From: Thysanoteuthis rhombus
Taxonomy: Eukaryota > Mollusca > Cephalopoda > Oegopsida > Thysanoteuthidae
Direction: 5' to 3'
Length of the DNA stretch: 64,000 bases
Assembly (NCBI GenBank): GCA_963457665.1
Contig: OY735207.1
Location: 62,844,960 to 62,908,959 of the forward strand
Numbering within the stretch: position 1 is the first letter of the stretch; every line of letters begins with the position of its first letter. Made by a program: the position numbers and the translations under genes. This document shows, in pieces, positions 10,539 through 20,400 of this stretch. Under the pieces are notes generated by a model. It was given only the letters and a program-made list of their open reading frames with translations. It had not been told where the DNA came from and did not search any database.

Positions 10539-10905
10539 ATATTTTGGTCTTGCTGGTTATGTATATACTGTGCATGCAGGCTGCGCCAATAGAGCTAGAG
10601 GGCTGGAAATTTTCTCTCATTGGCTAGTATTTACCTCTTATTGTGTCGACAAAAAACGCTTCTATTTAGTTTTAAAAAATACCCCCCAAAAGAGGTTCAC
10701 AGTGGAGGATTCAATTTTCAATGTAAGTTTATGCTAAATTGGTCCCTTAGTTTGTGATTAGCAAGATTCATACTTATTTAATCTAAATTTAGACTTTTTG
10801 ATAATCACTGCAAAAGGCGAGAGAAGTAACTAATTCATTGATCACCCCTTTTTCCTAATTTTCAATTGATCACCCCCACATGACTGCTGATTATTAGGTA
10901 ATTAA
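10539..10905 (-). mobile_element. Rep-A copy
   Basis: Lacks the first terminus; starts at GGTCTTGCTGGTTATGTATA and carries GCGCCAATAGAGCTAGAGGG, AAATTGGTCCCTTAGT, GAGAAGTAACTAATTCATTG and CAATTGATCACCCCC in family order. Confidence 0.75.
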
Positions 10906-10924
10906 CCAGACCTGTTTAGACATC

Positions 10925-11225
10925 ATTGCCTTTTCTCCGCCCTCTCTCTCTAATTTCTCTCTTTTCTTTTTCTCCACCTTTACCAATTTTTTCCTTTTTT
11001 TCTCCCTCTCTCTCTTTACTATTTCTCTTTCTTTTTTTCTCTCTCTCTCTATCAATTTATCTCCTTCTTCTTCACTCTCTTTATCACTCTCTCCCCAATT
11101 TCTTCTCCCTCTCCACACCACTTTCTATATCTCCCTCTCCTTCTCTCCATCAATTTCTCCTCTCCCTATTCCTCCCTCTCTACCCCACTTTCTATCACTA
11201 TTTCTACTTCTTTTCTCATCTCTAC
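10925..11225. repeat. CT-rich polypyrimidine tract
   Basis: About 300 bases with very few purines on the plus strand. The open frames across it (a 194-codon frame on plus, a Lys/Glu/Arg-rich frame on minus) are composition artefacts. Confidence 0.85.
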
Positions 11226-11261
11226 TCATTCAATCCACACATTTTCACGAATTGCCATAAC

Positions 11262-11695
11262 CCCACAAATGGCCTGCACAACCAGCCAGCCAGTCAGCCA
11301 AGTGGACTACAGATTCTTCTGCCTGAGTATCCTTGTACATGTGTGTGTCTATTGGTGTTTCTGGTCACATTTTTGGTGTCTACAACATTGGAAACTGAGT
11401 GCACAACTAAGCACCATTTAAAATCATTTAAAAAAAAAAAAAAAAGTACTTTTTGGGGTCTCTTGGGTTATTTTGAACCAATACCTAAATCTTGTGTAGG
11501 TATTTTTTAAATAAATTTTAGATCAAATATCTATTATTTTAGATAATTTTAGATTGAAAATCCTTCATTTTAGATAATTTCAGATAAAATATCCAATATT
11601 TCAAATAATTTTAGTTAAAATATCTATCATTTCAGGTAATTTTAGATAGAATATCTATTGTTTTATATAATTTTAGATCATTTTTTAGATAATGT
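11262..11695 (+). mobile_element. Rep-D copy with a ~37 base minisatellite end
   Basis: Starts with a tetranucleotide CAGC/CAGT run (ACCAGCCAGCCAGTCAGCC), then GTGGACTACAGATTCTTCT, a TGTGTG run, GGTCACATTTTTGG, CTTTTTGGGGTCTCTTGG, then about five diverged units of the type TAGATAATTTTAGATTGAAA to 11695. The same order occurs at 46380-46790, 59055-59450 and inverted at 50978-51240. No coding capacity; element class unknown. Confidence 0.65.
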
Positions 11696-11754
11696 GTTCT
11701 AATACACACAGAGGCTATGCCTTCACTTATGCAAAGTGTAGACTTTCTTTTAAA

Positions 11755-12010
11755 ATGATTTTTATTAGTTTGTTTGTTTATTTGTTTCCTTCCTTTCTTT
11801 TTTTTCTCTCTTTTTTTGACCTTTCTTTCTTGTCCTCCTTCTTTGTTTCTTTATTTTATCTTACCACCCCCGTCTCTTTCTCTCTCTCTCTGACACTCTT
11901 CTTTTATCATCTACTCCACCTTCTCCCCCTTCTCCTCTTAGTTTCATTCTTTCTAATTTCTTCCTCTACCCTCTTTTTCTCTATCCCTGATTCTTTCTCT
12001 CTTTCACCTG
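11755..12010. repeat. CT-rich tract
   Basis: T- and C-rich, with TTTCTTTCTT and TCTCTCTC runs; the 113-codon frame across it is low-complexity. Confidence 0.8.
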
Positions 12011-12029
12011 TCTTGGAGACAATCCTAAC

Positions 12030-12627
12030 CTAAACAGCAGACTTTTAATGACATTCTATTCATCATCCATTCAGAATTAACAATATTTCAAAATCCAAGA
12101 TAGTAACCAAATACTTCCCATTCCATCCTAATACCCTGCTTGGCTCTTCTGTCAAAAATGGAACCGTTGAGATAGAACTAATTTGCTTATTGGGGCATGT
12201 TGAACTTGGAAGCACCAGAAGATTCAGCAACGGAAAATTAGAATATCTATGGCTTTACAACTCCTATCATGCATGTCTGTTGCAGATTCCTATTGTGTGG
12301 TCATCATTGTCGAATATATTTGATGGTCCTGACTTAGGAGTCCTTTGTCGCCCAATGAAAGGATTTATTTGTGGTAGCCTATCAATATTCGATTTGAAGA
12401 AGAGCTTGACCCTACCAGTACCACACTTAGCAACCAGATGGAGTGTGGGTGAGTGGTGAGATAGATGCTATGATATAGCAGACACCAAACACTAGATCCA
12501 TGAGAATGTTTCACACTTCCTATCTCGACTCCTGCAGGCCTTATACTGTTGTCTGTTGGTTCCTGACACTGGTCCTGGTCTCTTGAGAAATATTTATCTT
12601 TTATTTGAGATAAATAAATGATGATAA
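12030..12627. other. Non-coding stretch, nothing recognised
   Basis: An open frame at 12190-12459 (89 codons) has more even composition than most here, but I cannot place it in any family. A short TTTATTTGAGATAAATAAA palindrome lies near 12600. Confidence 0.35.
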
Positions 12628-12845
12628 TCAGTGGTGTACTGCTGGAATAAGAAGTGAGGGAACTAAGAGCAGCCTACTCTTGGTGCGTAAGGGGTTTGTT
12701 TTATTCATCTCTTGACCCTGCCTCTGAGAAATTATTCAAAATTTAACCAGTTTAAGGACGTTTTGAGGCTATATGGGATTAGTATTTGAGCATATACAGG
12801 ATAATTATTCTCATCAGTGACCTTTTTGAATAGAGAATTTTATGT
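12628..12845 (+). repeat. Rep-E copy
   Basis: GTGGTGTACTGCTGGAATAA, GGGAACTAAGAGCAGCC, TTCAAAATTTAACCAGTTT, TTTTGAGGCTATATGGGAT and GAGTATTTGA-type words match 30555-30725 in the same order. Both copies sit upstream of an RTE 3' fragment. Confidence 0.55.
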
Positions 12846-12854
12846 AACATACAT

Positions 12855-13165
12855 GGGAGAGGATCATGCTCAGCATTACGTGGAGATATCATATGACAGC
12901 ACAATATATTAGGAAAAAACAGGAGTAAGAGATATAGAACCCATAGAAAACTCAAAAGGCAATGGGCTGGTCATATAACTAAAATGGTAGACAACTGCAG
13001 GACATCACAGCTCACAACATGGATCCCCAAAGATGATATGTGAAATCATGGTGGGTAGAAAATAAGATGGCATGACAAACTAGACAAGTTCAGAAAGTAC
13101 TGACTATGATACCCATGATAGAGAGATTTGGGGAAGGTCTATGTCCGATGATGAATGCTAAGAGA
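12855..13165 (+). pseudogene. RTE-clade LINE 3' fragment
   Basis: Matches the C-terminal segment seen at 1786-2212: GTGGAGATATCATATGACAG (RDH-TAQYI block), AAACTCAAAAGGCAATGGGC (KLK-QWAGH), ACATGGATCCCCAAAGATG (TWIPRDD) and CATGATAGAGAG (HDRE). Many stops; the tail is lost. Confidence 0.75.
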
Positions 13166-13560
13166 TTGCTGCTGCCTATGATACACATTGAGGGAATGCC
13201 GCTCCCCATCACAATGAAATAAAAGAAATATTGTTTCCATGTGTTCCCACAACACTGCACCTCTAATGATCATGCCTTCCAGGGTTAAAAAAACAAACTG
13301 AACAAAGATCAAAGCCTAAAAGACTTAATCCTCTCTTGGGATTTGATTGTACAGAGTTGAATCCTAGTGGCGAAGACTTATACAAGATCATTGCTACCCT
13401 GTTCTAACTGTCTCATCATGGCATACCAAAAATAAAACTTCTCCAAGACAAGTATATTTTAAACTTTAGCCATCAGCAAGGACCAAAATCTTGCAAGATA
13501 TTTCTTTGTTCCAAGAGCAGCAGACTCGATATCTAACAGGGAATTTCTTTATCCTGTGTC
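13166..13560. other. Non-coding stretch, nothing recognised
   Basis: No shared repeat or motif was found. It may include decayed sequence belonging to the coding-like stretch that follows. Confidence 0.3.
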
Positions 13561-13824
13561 TTCTTTAACCATGAATTGGTCAGTGATTCAAAGCAGTTCA
13601 CAGATGGTAACAAAGACAGTAAAAGCAATGATAGCCCTGGAGCAGCTGATGAGATATCTTTTGAGAAATATCTTTGTTCTTTTTACTCTGGTTGTGAATT
13701 AGATAGTGGTTCAAAAAGAATTGTAGACAGTGATGAAGGCAATAAAAGCAATGATAATCCTAGAACAACTGATATTCTGTTGATGACAAAAATATTCCAG
13801 TCGCAACTGGTTAATGATATTTGA
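13561..13824 (+). pseudogene. Coding-like fragment with two acidic, Ser/Asn-rich repeat units
   Basis: One frame, entering at about 13561 without a clear Met, runs about 85 codons to a stop at 13824. It holds two related units: ELVSDSKQFTDGNKDSKSND (from 13573) and ELDSGSKRIVDSDEGNKSND (from 13696), about 123 bases apart. The repetition is visible in DNA and protein (DSK/GSK, NKDSKSND/NEGNKSND, then P and AAD/TTD). Such Asp/Ser/Asn-rich repeats occur in many disordered proteins. I do not recognise a family. It could be an old exon, a pseudogene piece, or part of an unknown element. Confidence 0.35.
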
Positions 13825-14930
13825 AACAATGGGCGTCTGTTTTGTAATGTCTATCAATATATTCTACTAACATTGGTCAGGATATTACTTGATGTTAACA
13901 GTATTTATGAAGATATCAATGACAAATTCTACTCAAAAACACTCTTGAAAACGAAGATAGCAGTCCAAATTGTGTTGAAACAGAGTGGCTAAATTTGTCT
14001 CCAATGAGTGCAAAAACTACCTAGTATGCCCATGAGTGTCCAGTGCCTCTTTTCAAGGGAGCAGGGAGCAGAAAGATATATTTCAGGTCAGGGGAAAATG
14101 TATATATTTTGAAATATATCTTAGTGGCAACATTGTTACCAGCAAAGAATAATACAATCTTTTTTTATGGGTGCATCAAATTGGAGTTACATAAAACAAT
14201 TGTATAACACCATTATCCTTTATCAACTATTTGGTTCCAACTCTCACTCATCTCATCCTAGGGTGAAGAGGCTTAACCTGGGTGGGGGAGAATGCCCCAT
14301 TTTGCCCCCCGACCTTGGAGTATATATGCCAGCACACAAGTTGAAACCTGAAGCCCCCCCAAAATCTGTGCACAATGAAGGGTTGACTAATACTTTGGGT
14401 ATAAAATGTGAACCCTTCCTACAGAGTCATAAACAAGTAGAATGGTCTGATGTGCACTTCTTAACGTATCTCCTACGGTCTGTCACAAATATTTCCAACT
14501 GAAACTCATTTGTGGTAAAATTTATTCACCACAGAAATGGTACTAAAATAGGAATGAGTTACCATGCAGACAGTAATAAAATAGAAACGATCACCACCAC
14601 ACACCATTTTGAATAGCCAATGATCTGCAAATACTGAAATACTGAACTTGGTAGAAATGGAAGGGGTGCTTACTTATTCTGCTTTCAACATTGCAGTTCA
14701 CTGAGATATTTTAAATAGGAATTGGTTTTTCATGAGGTACTTTTGCTTCTATCTTGGAGGGCCGACTGAAATGGCAAATAGAAGACTGAATTAACACCTT
14801 AATATTTTGGTGTTTACTTCCTTGTCAACTTATATGCTGGCATATATGATGTGATCAGTTTGATGTGGAAATGATAACAAAACTGGTTTCACCTTATAAG
14901 CATAATATGTAATAATATATCATTGTTATC
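13825..14930. other. Non-coding stretch, nothing recognised
   Basis: Includes a C-run-bearing patch near 14305 and 14357 and an open frame at 14167-14502 without a recognisable domain. Confidence 0.35.
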
Positions 14931-14934
14931 ATCA

Positions 14935-16840
14935 CCATCAGCCTTTTAAGGTCAATTGCTGGACATAGACCTTCCCCATGATTCGCCAGACCTCTCTATC
15001 ATGGGTGTTGCAGAGCCCATACTTTCTGGATCAGTCTAGTTCATCACAACATCATATTTTGCCAGACGCATTTTTGCACATGATCTCTGGGGATCCATCT
15101 TGTGAGCCACAATGTCCAGTGGTTGTTTGACATTCTTGCATCATGACCAGCCACTCTCCATTTGAGTTCTCTAATGGTTCCTATGATATCTCTGACCCCT
15201 GTGATATACTGTGCTCTTGTGAGTACGGTCTTCTCTTGTGCATGTTGCATGGTTCTTAGCTTGTGGGTCAATATTTTGGTTAGGTTCCAGGTTTCAGCTC
15301 CATTGGTGACTTTCAGGAGAATGTTTTGGTTGTATACCATTTTTTAGGATTAATGGAAATGGTTCTTGAAGGTTGTGCTGGTTCTACTAAAACTTTCCAT
15401 CCTAGAGTGATTCTTTGCTTGATTTCCTCTTCTTTTGAGAATTTCATGGAGATCACTGATCCTAAGTATGTATACTGGTCTACTTTCTCTGACTCTTTAT
15501 TTTCAATTCTGATTGTTATGCCTTTGTCCTCAATTTGTTCATTGAACATGATACGTTTTCTTTACTGAAGTTCATCCAAAGGACTCAGAAAATCTAAGGT
15601 TCCTTTTGTAGTCACTGTTCATTCTGATTCCTTTGTTTTCCCAGTCTAGGTTTCAGAAGATCATCTCAAAGTAAGCTGTGAAGAGTTTGGATGAGCTGGT
15701 ATTGCCTTGTCTTACTCCCTGCTTGAACTGAGAAGGCTCAGAGTCTTTATATAGCCTGATCAAAAAACTTATGTTGGTAGATATGCTGCAAGACTTCAAC
15801 ATACACTAGATCTATGCCTTGTTTTATGACGGTACCAATGACCTTGGGGATTTCTACTGATTCAAGGGCTTTTTTGAATATAACAAATGCTATAGTGAGT
15901 AGTTTTTATATTCTGCTTTTCTCTCTTAGTTGATTTACCAAATGGAGATTTTTCTATGGCAGAGTAGCTCTTTCTGTAAGCAGTCTGTTTCCTTGGTTGA
16001 TTCTCATTTGTGTTTGGTGATTTGGTTAGTGGTCACTTTGGTGAAAAGTTTGTCGATGCAGTTTAGGAGGCTCATTGGCCTATTATAGTTTAGATCTTTT
16101 GGGTTCCCCTTGTTATATAATAACTTTATGATCACAGTGTTCCAATCTTCTGAGACTTTGCTCTGTTTAAGGCATAAATCGAATAGAATGGCCAATTTCC
16201 TTGTGATGACTTTACCTACTTTTTGAGTAGGTTTGTAGTGATCTTATCTGGTCTCGGTGCCTTCCCTTTTTTTGTTTGTTTGATGGATTGCTTCAGCTTC
16301 CACGGAGTAACTTCTGGAAAATCTACAAACTGATTACATGTAACTTATATATCTAGTTTGTACCATGCGTTGCTTATTTGTTTTTGTAAATTTCTTGGGT
16401 TCACTTAACAATCCGTTCCCTGTCCGTTCTTAGGTCTCCATTTTCTTTGAGCACACTGGTTGTTTGTGTCCTTCTTGAACAGAGAGCTTTTTTAATAGCT
16501 TTGAAACCTTTATCCTTTTCCAGAATGCTTTCAATGACTGCTGTTGTGTATCTTCTTTTATCTTCTCTTCATTTCTTTTGGATGGTTTTGTTCAATTCGG
16601 TTGCTTCAATCTTTTCTTTTCTTGTTGTTGGTGGCTTAAGATTTCTGCAGTTTTCCATGAGTTTCTTCTTTTCTTTACAGAGTTTACTGTTGTTTGTTTG
16701 CACTTGGGCTCAAACATAATGACGGCTTGTATTAGAGGAGTTGTTATTTTGTCATTGAGCTTTGTGATATTCTCTTTTGGTTTGGTATGGACTTCATATT
16801 TGTTTTTCAGTTTGAGCTTGGATGATCACGTGAGATCTTT
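14935..16840 (-). pseudogene. RTE-clade LINE, longest copy (linker, reverse transcriptase, C-terminal tail)
   Basis: On the minus strand, from about 16840: an endonuclease-RT linker (RYTTAVIESILEKDKGFKAI near 16550-16490; SVLKENGDL near 16455); WKLKQSIKQTKKGKAP with PDKITTNLL (16310-16215); EDWNTVIIKLLYNKGNPKDL and NYNRPMSLLNCIDKLFTKV (16165-16035), the first RT blocks; a Q-R--Y-A-type QPRKQTAYRKSY (about 15990); FVIFKKALESVEIPKVIGT (about 15885-15830); FKQGVRQGNTSSSKLFTAYF (about 15725-15665); NLRF at 15590; then the C-terminal block with YTYLGSVIS, RVYNQNILL-type, AETWNLTKILTHKLRTMQ and IPRDHVQK. The polymerase copies element RNA at the insertion site. Key break: the sequence jumps from LRF to a KTK-like block, so the catalytic A/FADD motif is deleted. 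A degraded ATCATCACCATCA tail lies at the left end, near 14935. The endonuclease domain was not seen. Confidence 0.85.
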
Positions 16841-17215
16841 TTGTAAACTAAAAGGTTATGATTTGGCATGGAACATATTTCAACAACAACTAAAAGATAG
16901 AATTATGAAATTATTTATCCAGCAAGATTATTAGAATTATCAGTCTCGAATTAAGGAAAAATCAAATATATATACATCGTATGAAATATTTACAAGTCAA
17001 AGTCCTGATGGTATCCCTTTTTTCTCCCTAGGATTTTTTTTGTAAGTAAAAAGGTCTTCACTTCAAGATTTGTATGAGTTTTTAGATAAATTTTCCAGAA
17101 ATATTTTGTAAAATCAATAAACAAAGAAATAAGCTAGATTCAAATTATCATTTATTTTGTTCTGCCAAAAAATATAACAATGGCCATGTTATTCACACCT
17201 TCACTAGATTAAACA
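16841..17215. other. Non-coding spacer between two LINE relics
   Basis: AT-rich; no endonuclease motifs could be read here on the minus strand, so the RTE copy probably stops near 16840. Confidence 0.35.
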
Positions 17216-17745
17216 AAATCACTAGTAGGCTGTTTGAGAGAGTTGTTTCCTGGCTGCATAACCTGGAACTGAAGGTTCGTCAGTTGACGAGTTTGAGAGC
17301 TTGTCAAGTTTTAGTTTGAATAAGTCTGTTTTGACACCTGTTATGTTTTTGATGAGCAGTGGTAAACCATTGAAAATTTTAGGATCATGTTTGGCAAGGC
17401 CATTTTCTCTCAGACTCATCACTTTGCAAATGTATCTTTGGATTTTTAGAAGGAGCATGATACAATTCTTAGTTCTTAATCTGGGTTAGACTAAGCTCAC
17501 TGTAAATTTTGGAGATATGTCTTCCAAGATTTTTCAAATTTAGATTATGGAGTACCTTTCATGTCTTCGTTGAATGGAATAAAGGTTCAGGTACTTGAAC
17601 CTCTCGCAATAATCAAAATGTTTAACTTCCATAATTTGTGAAATGAAAGTTCTCTGTATTCCCTCAAATTCATTAATTCTTTCTTGGTGTCAGAGACACA
17701 CAAGTAGGGAACAATAGTCTAGCTTCAGACTTTTAAAAAAATTGT
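17216..17745 (-). pseudogene. CR1/Jockey-like LINE C-terminal fragment
   Basis: From about 17740 on the minus strand: LDYCSLLVCL (the L-Y-S-VW-P block after RT), NLREYRELSFHKLWKLNIL, then NGLAKHDPKIFNGLPLLIKN and ITGVKTDLFKLKLDKL, STDEPSVPGYAA, ending at 17222. The pattern PK-FN-LP--I-N-TGV--D-FK--LD---...DEP--PGY is the usual end of reverse transcriptases of CR1/Jockey-like elements. The last 78 codons are open; the upstream half has frameshifts and stops. It is distinct from the RTE copies. Confidence 0.75.
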
Positions 17746-18615
17746 TTTATTTACTCAAAAAATTATTTCATAGCATTTTTTAACATCAAGTAAAAGAAAT
17801 CATAATATTTTTTTGTTCTTATTCATAAACAGCAAGTGCAAAAATTTCTAATACATTGCAATAAATTCAATTCAACATCTTCACACATCTTAAAAATTGA
17901 CTTTTTTGGGACCAAAGATTAAAAGTACAAAAGTTTTTTAAGATATTGAAACAAAATTGAACTTTTGAATTATAAGTGCAAAAATCAGAGATCTTTTGTC
18001 AAAATTGTGTTTATTTTCAAGCTGTATGAGGATGTTGCAGTAAACTTTTTGAAATGTATTAGATACTTTTTGCTCTCATCGTAGATTATTAATCAAACAT
18101 AAATTATCCTGTTTCGACTCGAAGTTAATTTGCAAGAAGTTATTCTGTTCCTGTCTCTTTATATTGTTAAATGGGAAAATGTTCACATTGTATGACTGTT
18201 TTCTGATTATTGACTAGTAGATCTTGCAACAAAGAACCAGTTTTCTTATGGATCTCAATGAAGAATTACCAGTAGAACAACTTTGTATTATTGAGAGATC
18301 AGCAAGGATTGTCCCCTATTTGTCTTCACCATTTGTGTACTTACAGTATTTCTATTCATCTTTTCTGAATGTCACTCTCGGACAGGTAGGTAGGGCTCAC
18401 CTGCTCAAAAGGCTGTGTCATAAAATGCAATACTTATTCATTGATTCCAATTAAGTGAGATAGATTGAATGTGAAGAGCAAAAATAAGGCCTTATCGATT
18501 ATTTGTTCTGCTGGCGTGGCTAAAGGTTCCACATCAAACAGAATTCAACTGATGGATATACAGTTGAATAAATATGGTTGCTGTTGCCTTTGGTCGTGGA
18601 AAAAAGCCGATAAAC
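17746..18615. other. Non-coding stretch, nothing recognised
   Basis: AT-rich with short open frames only; no shared repeat was found. Confidence 0.35.
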
Positions 18616-18617
18616 TA

Positions 18618-18790
18618 CACATAGATAAACTCATACAATGGCCTGATGGATAAAAGCATTTTGTTTAAGTGCTTCTAATTACCTGGTGGTTGTTAGTTCA
18701 ATCCTTGGGTTAAGCAGTGAAAGTCATGTACTCTGGTTTGGTGGAAAAATCGAAAATGTCATCACAAGGGAGAATTACTGATACAAAATA
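18618..18790 (+). mobile_element. SINE-4 candidate (tRNA-like head)
   Basis: TGGCCTGATGGATAAAAGC (about 18641) resembles a tRNA A box region and GTTAGTTCAATCCTTGG (about 18697) a B box, about 55 bases apart as in tRNA genes. The mismatched acceptor ends exclude a working tRNA. Only this clear copy was found here. Confidence 0.5.
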
Positions 18791-18800
18791 CTGGTTTACT

Positions 18801-19148
18801 AAGTTACTCGATAGAAGCTGTCAAATGAATAATGTCTTTGGGTGGCATGTCGTGCTGGGAGAGATCATTTGAATAATTAAATGATAAAAGTGGTGATCGA
18901 TAAGTGAGTTACTTCTCTTGCCTTCTGTTGGGCAGGGATCACTTAGAAAGTCAATCTTTTTTTTAAAACAAGCATGAATGCTGCACAGACACAAATTAAG
19001 GAACCAATTCAGCAAACACTTATATTGAAAATTGAACCTCTACTGTAAACCTAGAGGGGGATGCTTAATTTTTCAGCTATCTATTTTCATTGGCGTGGCT
19101 TGTACATACAATTCATGGCCAGCCAGTCAGCCAGCCAGTCAGCCAGCA

Positions 19149-19186
<38 letters not shown>

Positions 19187-19260
19187 TCAGCCAGCCAGCC
19201 AGCCAGTCAGCCAGTCAGCCAGTCAGACCATGTTGATAGTTATGGTTGATGGTTTCTAAT
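18801..19260 (+). mobile_element. Rep-A copy with expanded CAGC/CAGT array
   Basis: Runs from CTCGATAGAAGCTGTCA through GTGATCGATAAGTGAGTTAC, TTGCCTTCTGTTGGGCAGGG, CCTCTACTGTAAACCTAGAG, CATTGGCGTGGCTTGTACAT to the terminus GGTTGATGGTTTCTAAT. Between about 19117 and 19230 the short CCAG run typical of the family has grown to about 110 bases of CAGC/CAGT. Confidence 0.8.
19117..19230. repeat. (CCAG/TCAG)n tetranucleotide array inside Rep-A
   Basis: Alternating CAGC and CAGT units; the frames reading Ser-Gln-Pro-Ala are artefacts. Other Rep-A copies hold only 2-5 units at the same place. Confidence 0.9.
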
Positions 19261-19597
19261 CATGAAGCATGGACATTGGAATGAAAACAATTTACCCACA
19301 TGGATTGAATCGAAGATTCGGTTCCAAGTTGCTAGAAGGTTACCAATTCCAACAAACATCTCAAGAAGCCAGAAGATACAATGGGCAAAACACATGAGGA
19401 CACTTGTTCATATTCATAAATGTATAATAATAGTTTATCATTTCAGACACTCAGTAGAAAATGAGTAAACATACATGTATACATAGAAAGATTGATATAT
19501 ACACATATATAAACATGGTCATGTGCGTGAGTATTTGAATACATGTATATGTAATTATGAATGCATTATATTGTTTGAAACTATTCAAAATGACCTC

Positions 19598-19737
19598 CTG
19601 TTACTATGTGAATAATGTGTCACTTGGTCTGAATAGTGTGAATAGAATAAACAATTAAAGAAAATGGGGTTTTCTTTAGTTGTTTATACTATTAATGGTG
19701 TCCAGGCCAAGTGACATATTCTCCATGTCATAACGTA
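19598..19737. repeat. Long palindrome made of two head-to-head SINE-2 tails
   Basis: The left arm (TGTGTCACTTGGTCTGAAT, then GAATAGAATAAACAATTAAAG) is matched inverted by the right arm (CTTTAGTTGTTTATACTATT, then CCAGGCCAAGTGACAT), with arms of about 60 bases and a loop of only about 5 (TGGGG near 19665). Both arms resemble the SINE-2 tail at 4990-5050 and 56230-56260. Confidence 0.75.
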
Positions 19738-19794
19738 GTCTGTACTATTATACATTCATTTCTTAATAAAATGCATATATATATTTATATATGT

Positions 19795-20165
19795 GTAAAC
19801 ATTGAAATTAACAAAATGAACGGTGAACCAAGTTAAAATTGCACGAAGAGCCACAGAGAGAGCAATGCTAGAGATAGGAAAAAGATCAACTTGGATCTGG
19901 GAAAGAATCAGTGTGAAGGATATTGTATAAGTAATTAAGCCAGAAAAATGGAGATGGGCAGGGTGCATAGTGAAGGCAAAATACCAACCAATTGGTACCC
20001 CTGAGACAGTAAATGCAGTAGGAAAAGACCTGGCATAAGATGAAGGGATGAGATGGAAAGACATGGCAAGGATCAGTGTCATGGAAGGAGATGGGAATGG
20101 CCTTTTTCCAGCAGTGGACTCACAACATCTGATGATGAGGATGATAATGATGATGATGTGTGTAT
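19795..20165 (+). pseudogene. RTE-clade LINE 3' end, second subfamily (RTE-b)
   Basis: Encodes K(L/I)ARRATERAMLEIGKRST, then ERISVKDIV, KPEKWRWAGCIVKAKYQPI, WKDMARISVMEGDGNGL and a short end, followed by a degraded (GATGA)n tail to 20158. This is the C-terminal tail of the common RTE type with the R-AQRAMERAMLG motif, different from the ETWNLT...WIPRDH subfamily. A copy of the same type lies at 52890-53415. Stops and frame slips are present. Confidence 0.8.
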
Positions 20166-20267
20166 GCATGTATGTAGGTACATCAATAAGTCTGCAGCAT
20201 ACTAATTCCAAAAGCATTTATTTTATACGAGAAATATCTATCAAACTCAAAATCAGATTTCTTTAAA

Positions 20268-20400
20268 AAAATTTTTAGATGAGGGAATATCATAATATAA
20301 AGTTTTTTTGGACTTATGTCCTCATCTTGACAAATTTTTTGAACACAGTGTTTCAGCCGTTGTACCCTAAGGCCCTCTTCAGATGATACAAAACAAATTC
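20268..20400 (-). mobile_element. Penelope-like terminus motif (Rep-H copy)
   Basis: On the minus strand: CTGAAGA (20376-20382), GGGCC, a 12-base loop, then GGCTGAAACACTGTGTTC (GAAAC at 20350-20354), then GATGAGGACATAAGTCC, a small hairpin, and AACTTTATATTATGATATTC. This matches 24740-24965 and 27195-27445. The CTGAAGA...GAAAC signature is typical of Penelope-like ends. Confidence 0.5.

Larger units (their letters stand above)
9940..10910. repeat. Tandem duplication, period about 0.5 kb, carrying two Rep-A copies
   Basis: The leader CTTTCTTTTGCTCATT (9944), TTTAAGTATCGTCTTCA and ATACTTTCTCGTTTTC recurs from 10438 as CTTTCTTTTGTTCATT, TTTAAGTATCATCTTCA and ATACTTTCTCGTTTCC. Each leader is followed by a Rep-A copy in the same orientation, so the leader and repeat were duplicated together. 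Confidence 0.65.

Noticed and set aside
10926-11510. 194-codon frame, the longest in the window
   Set aside because: Its first two thirds are CT-tract translation and the rest reads through Rep-D; not a gene.
15162-15568. Plus-strand frames of 61 and 80 codons
   Set aside because: Antisense to the RTE C-terminal coding region on the minus strand.
19032-19259. Ser-Gln-Pro-Ala repeat frame
   Set aside because: Translation of the tetranucleotide array inside Rep-A.
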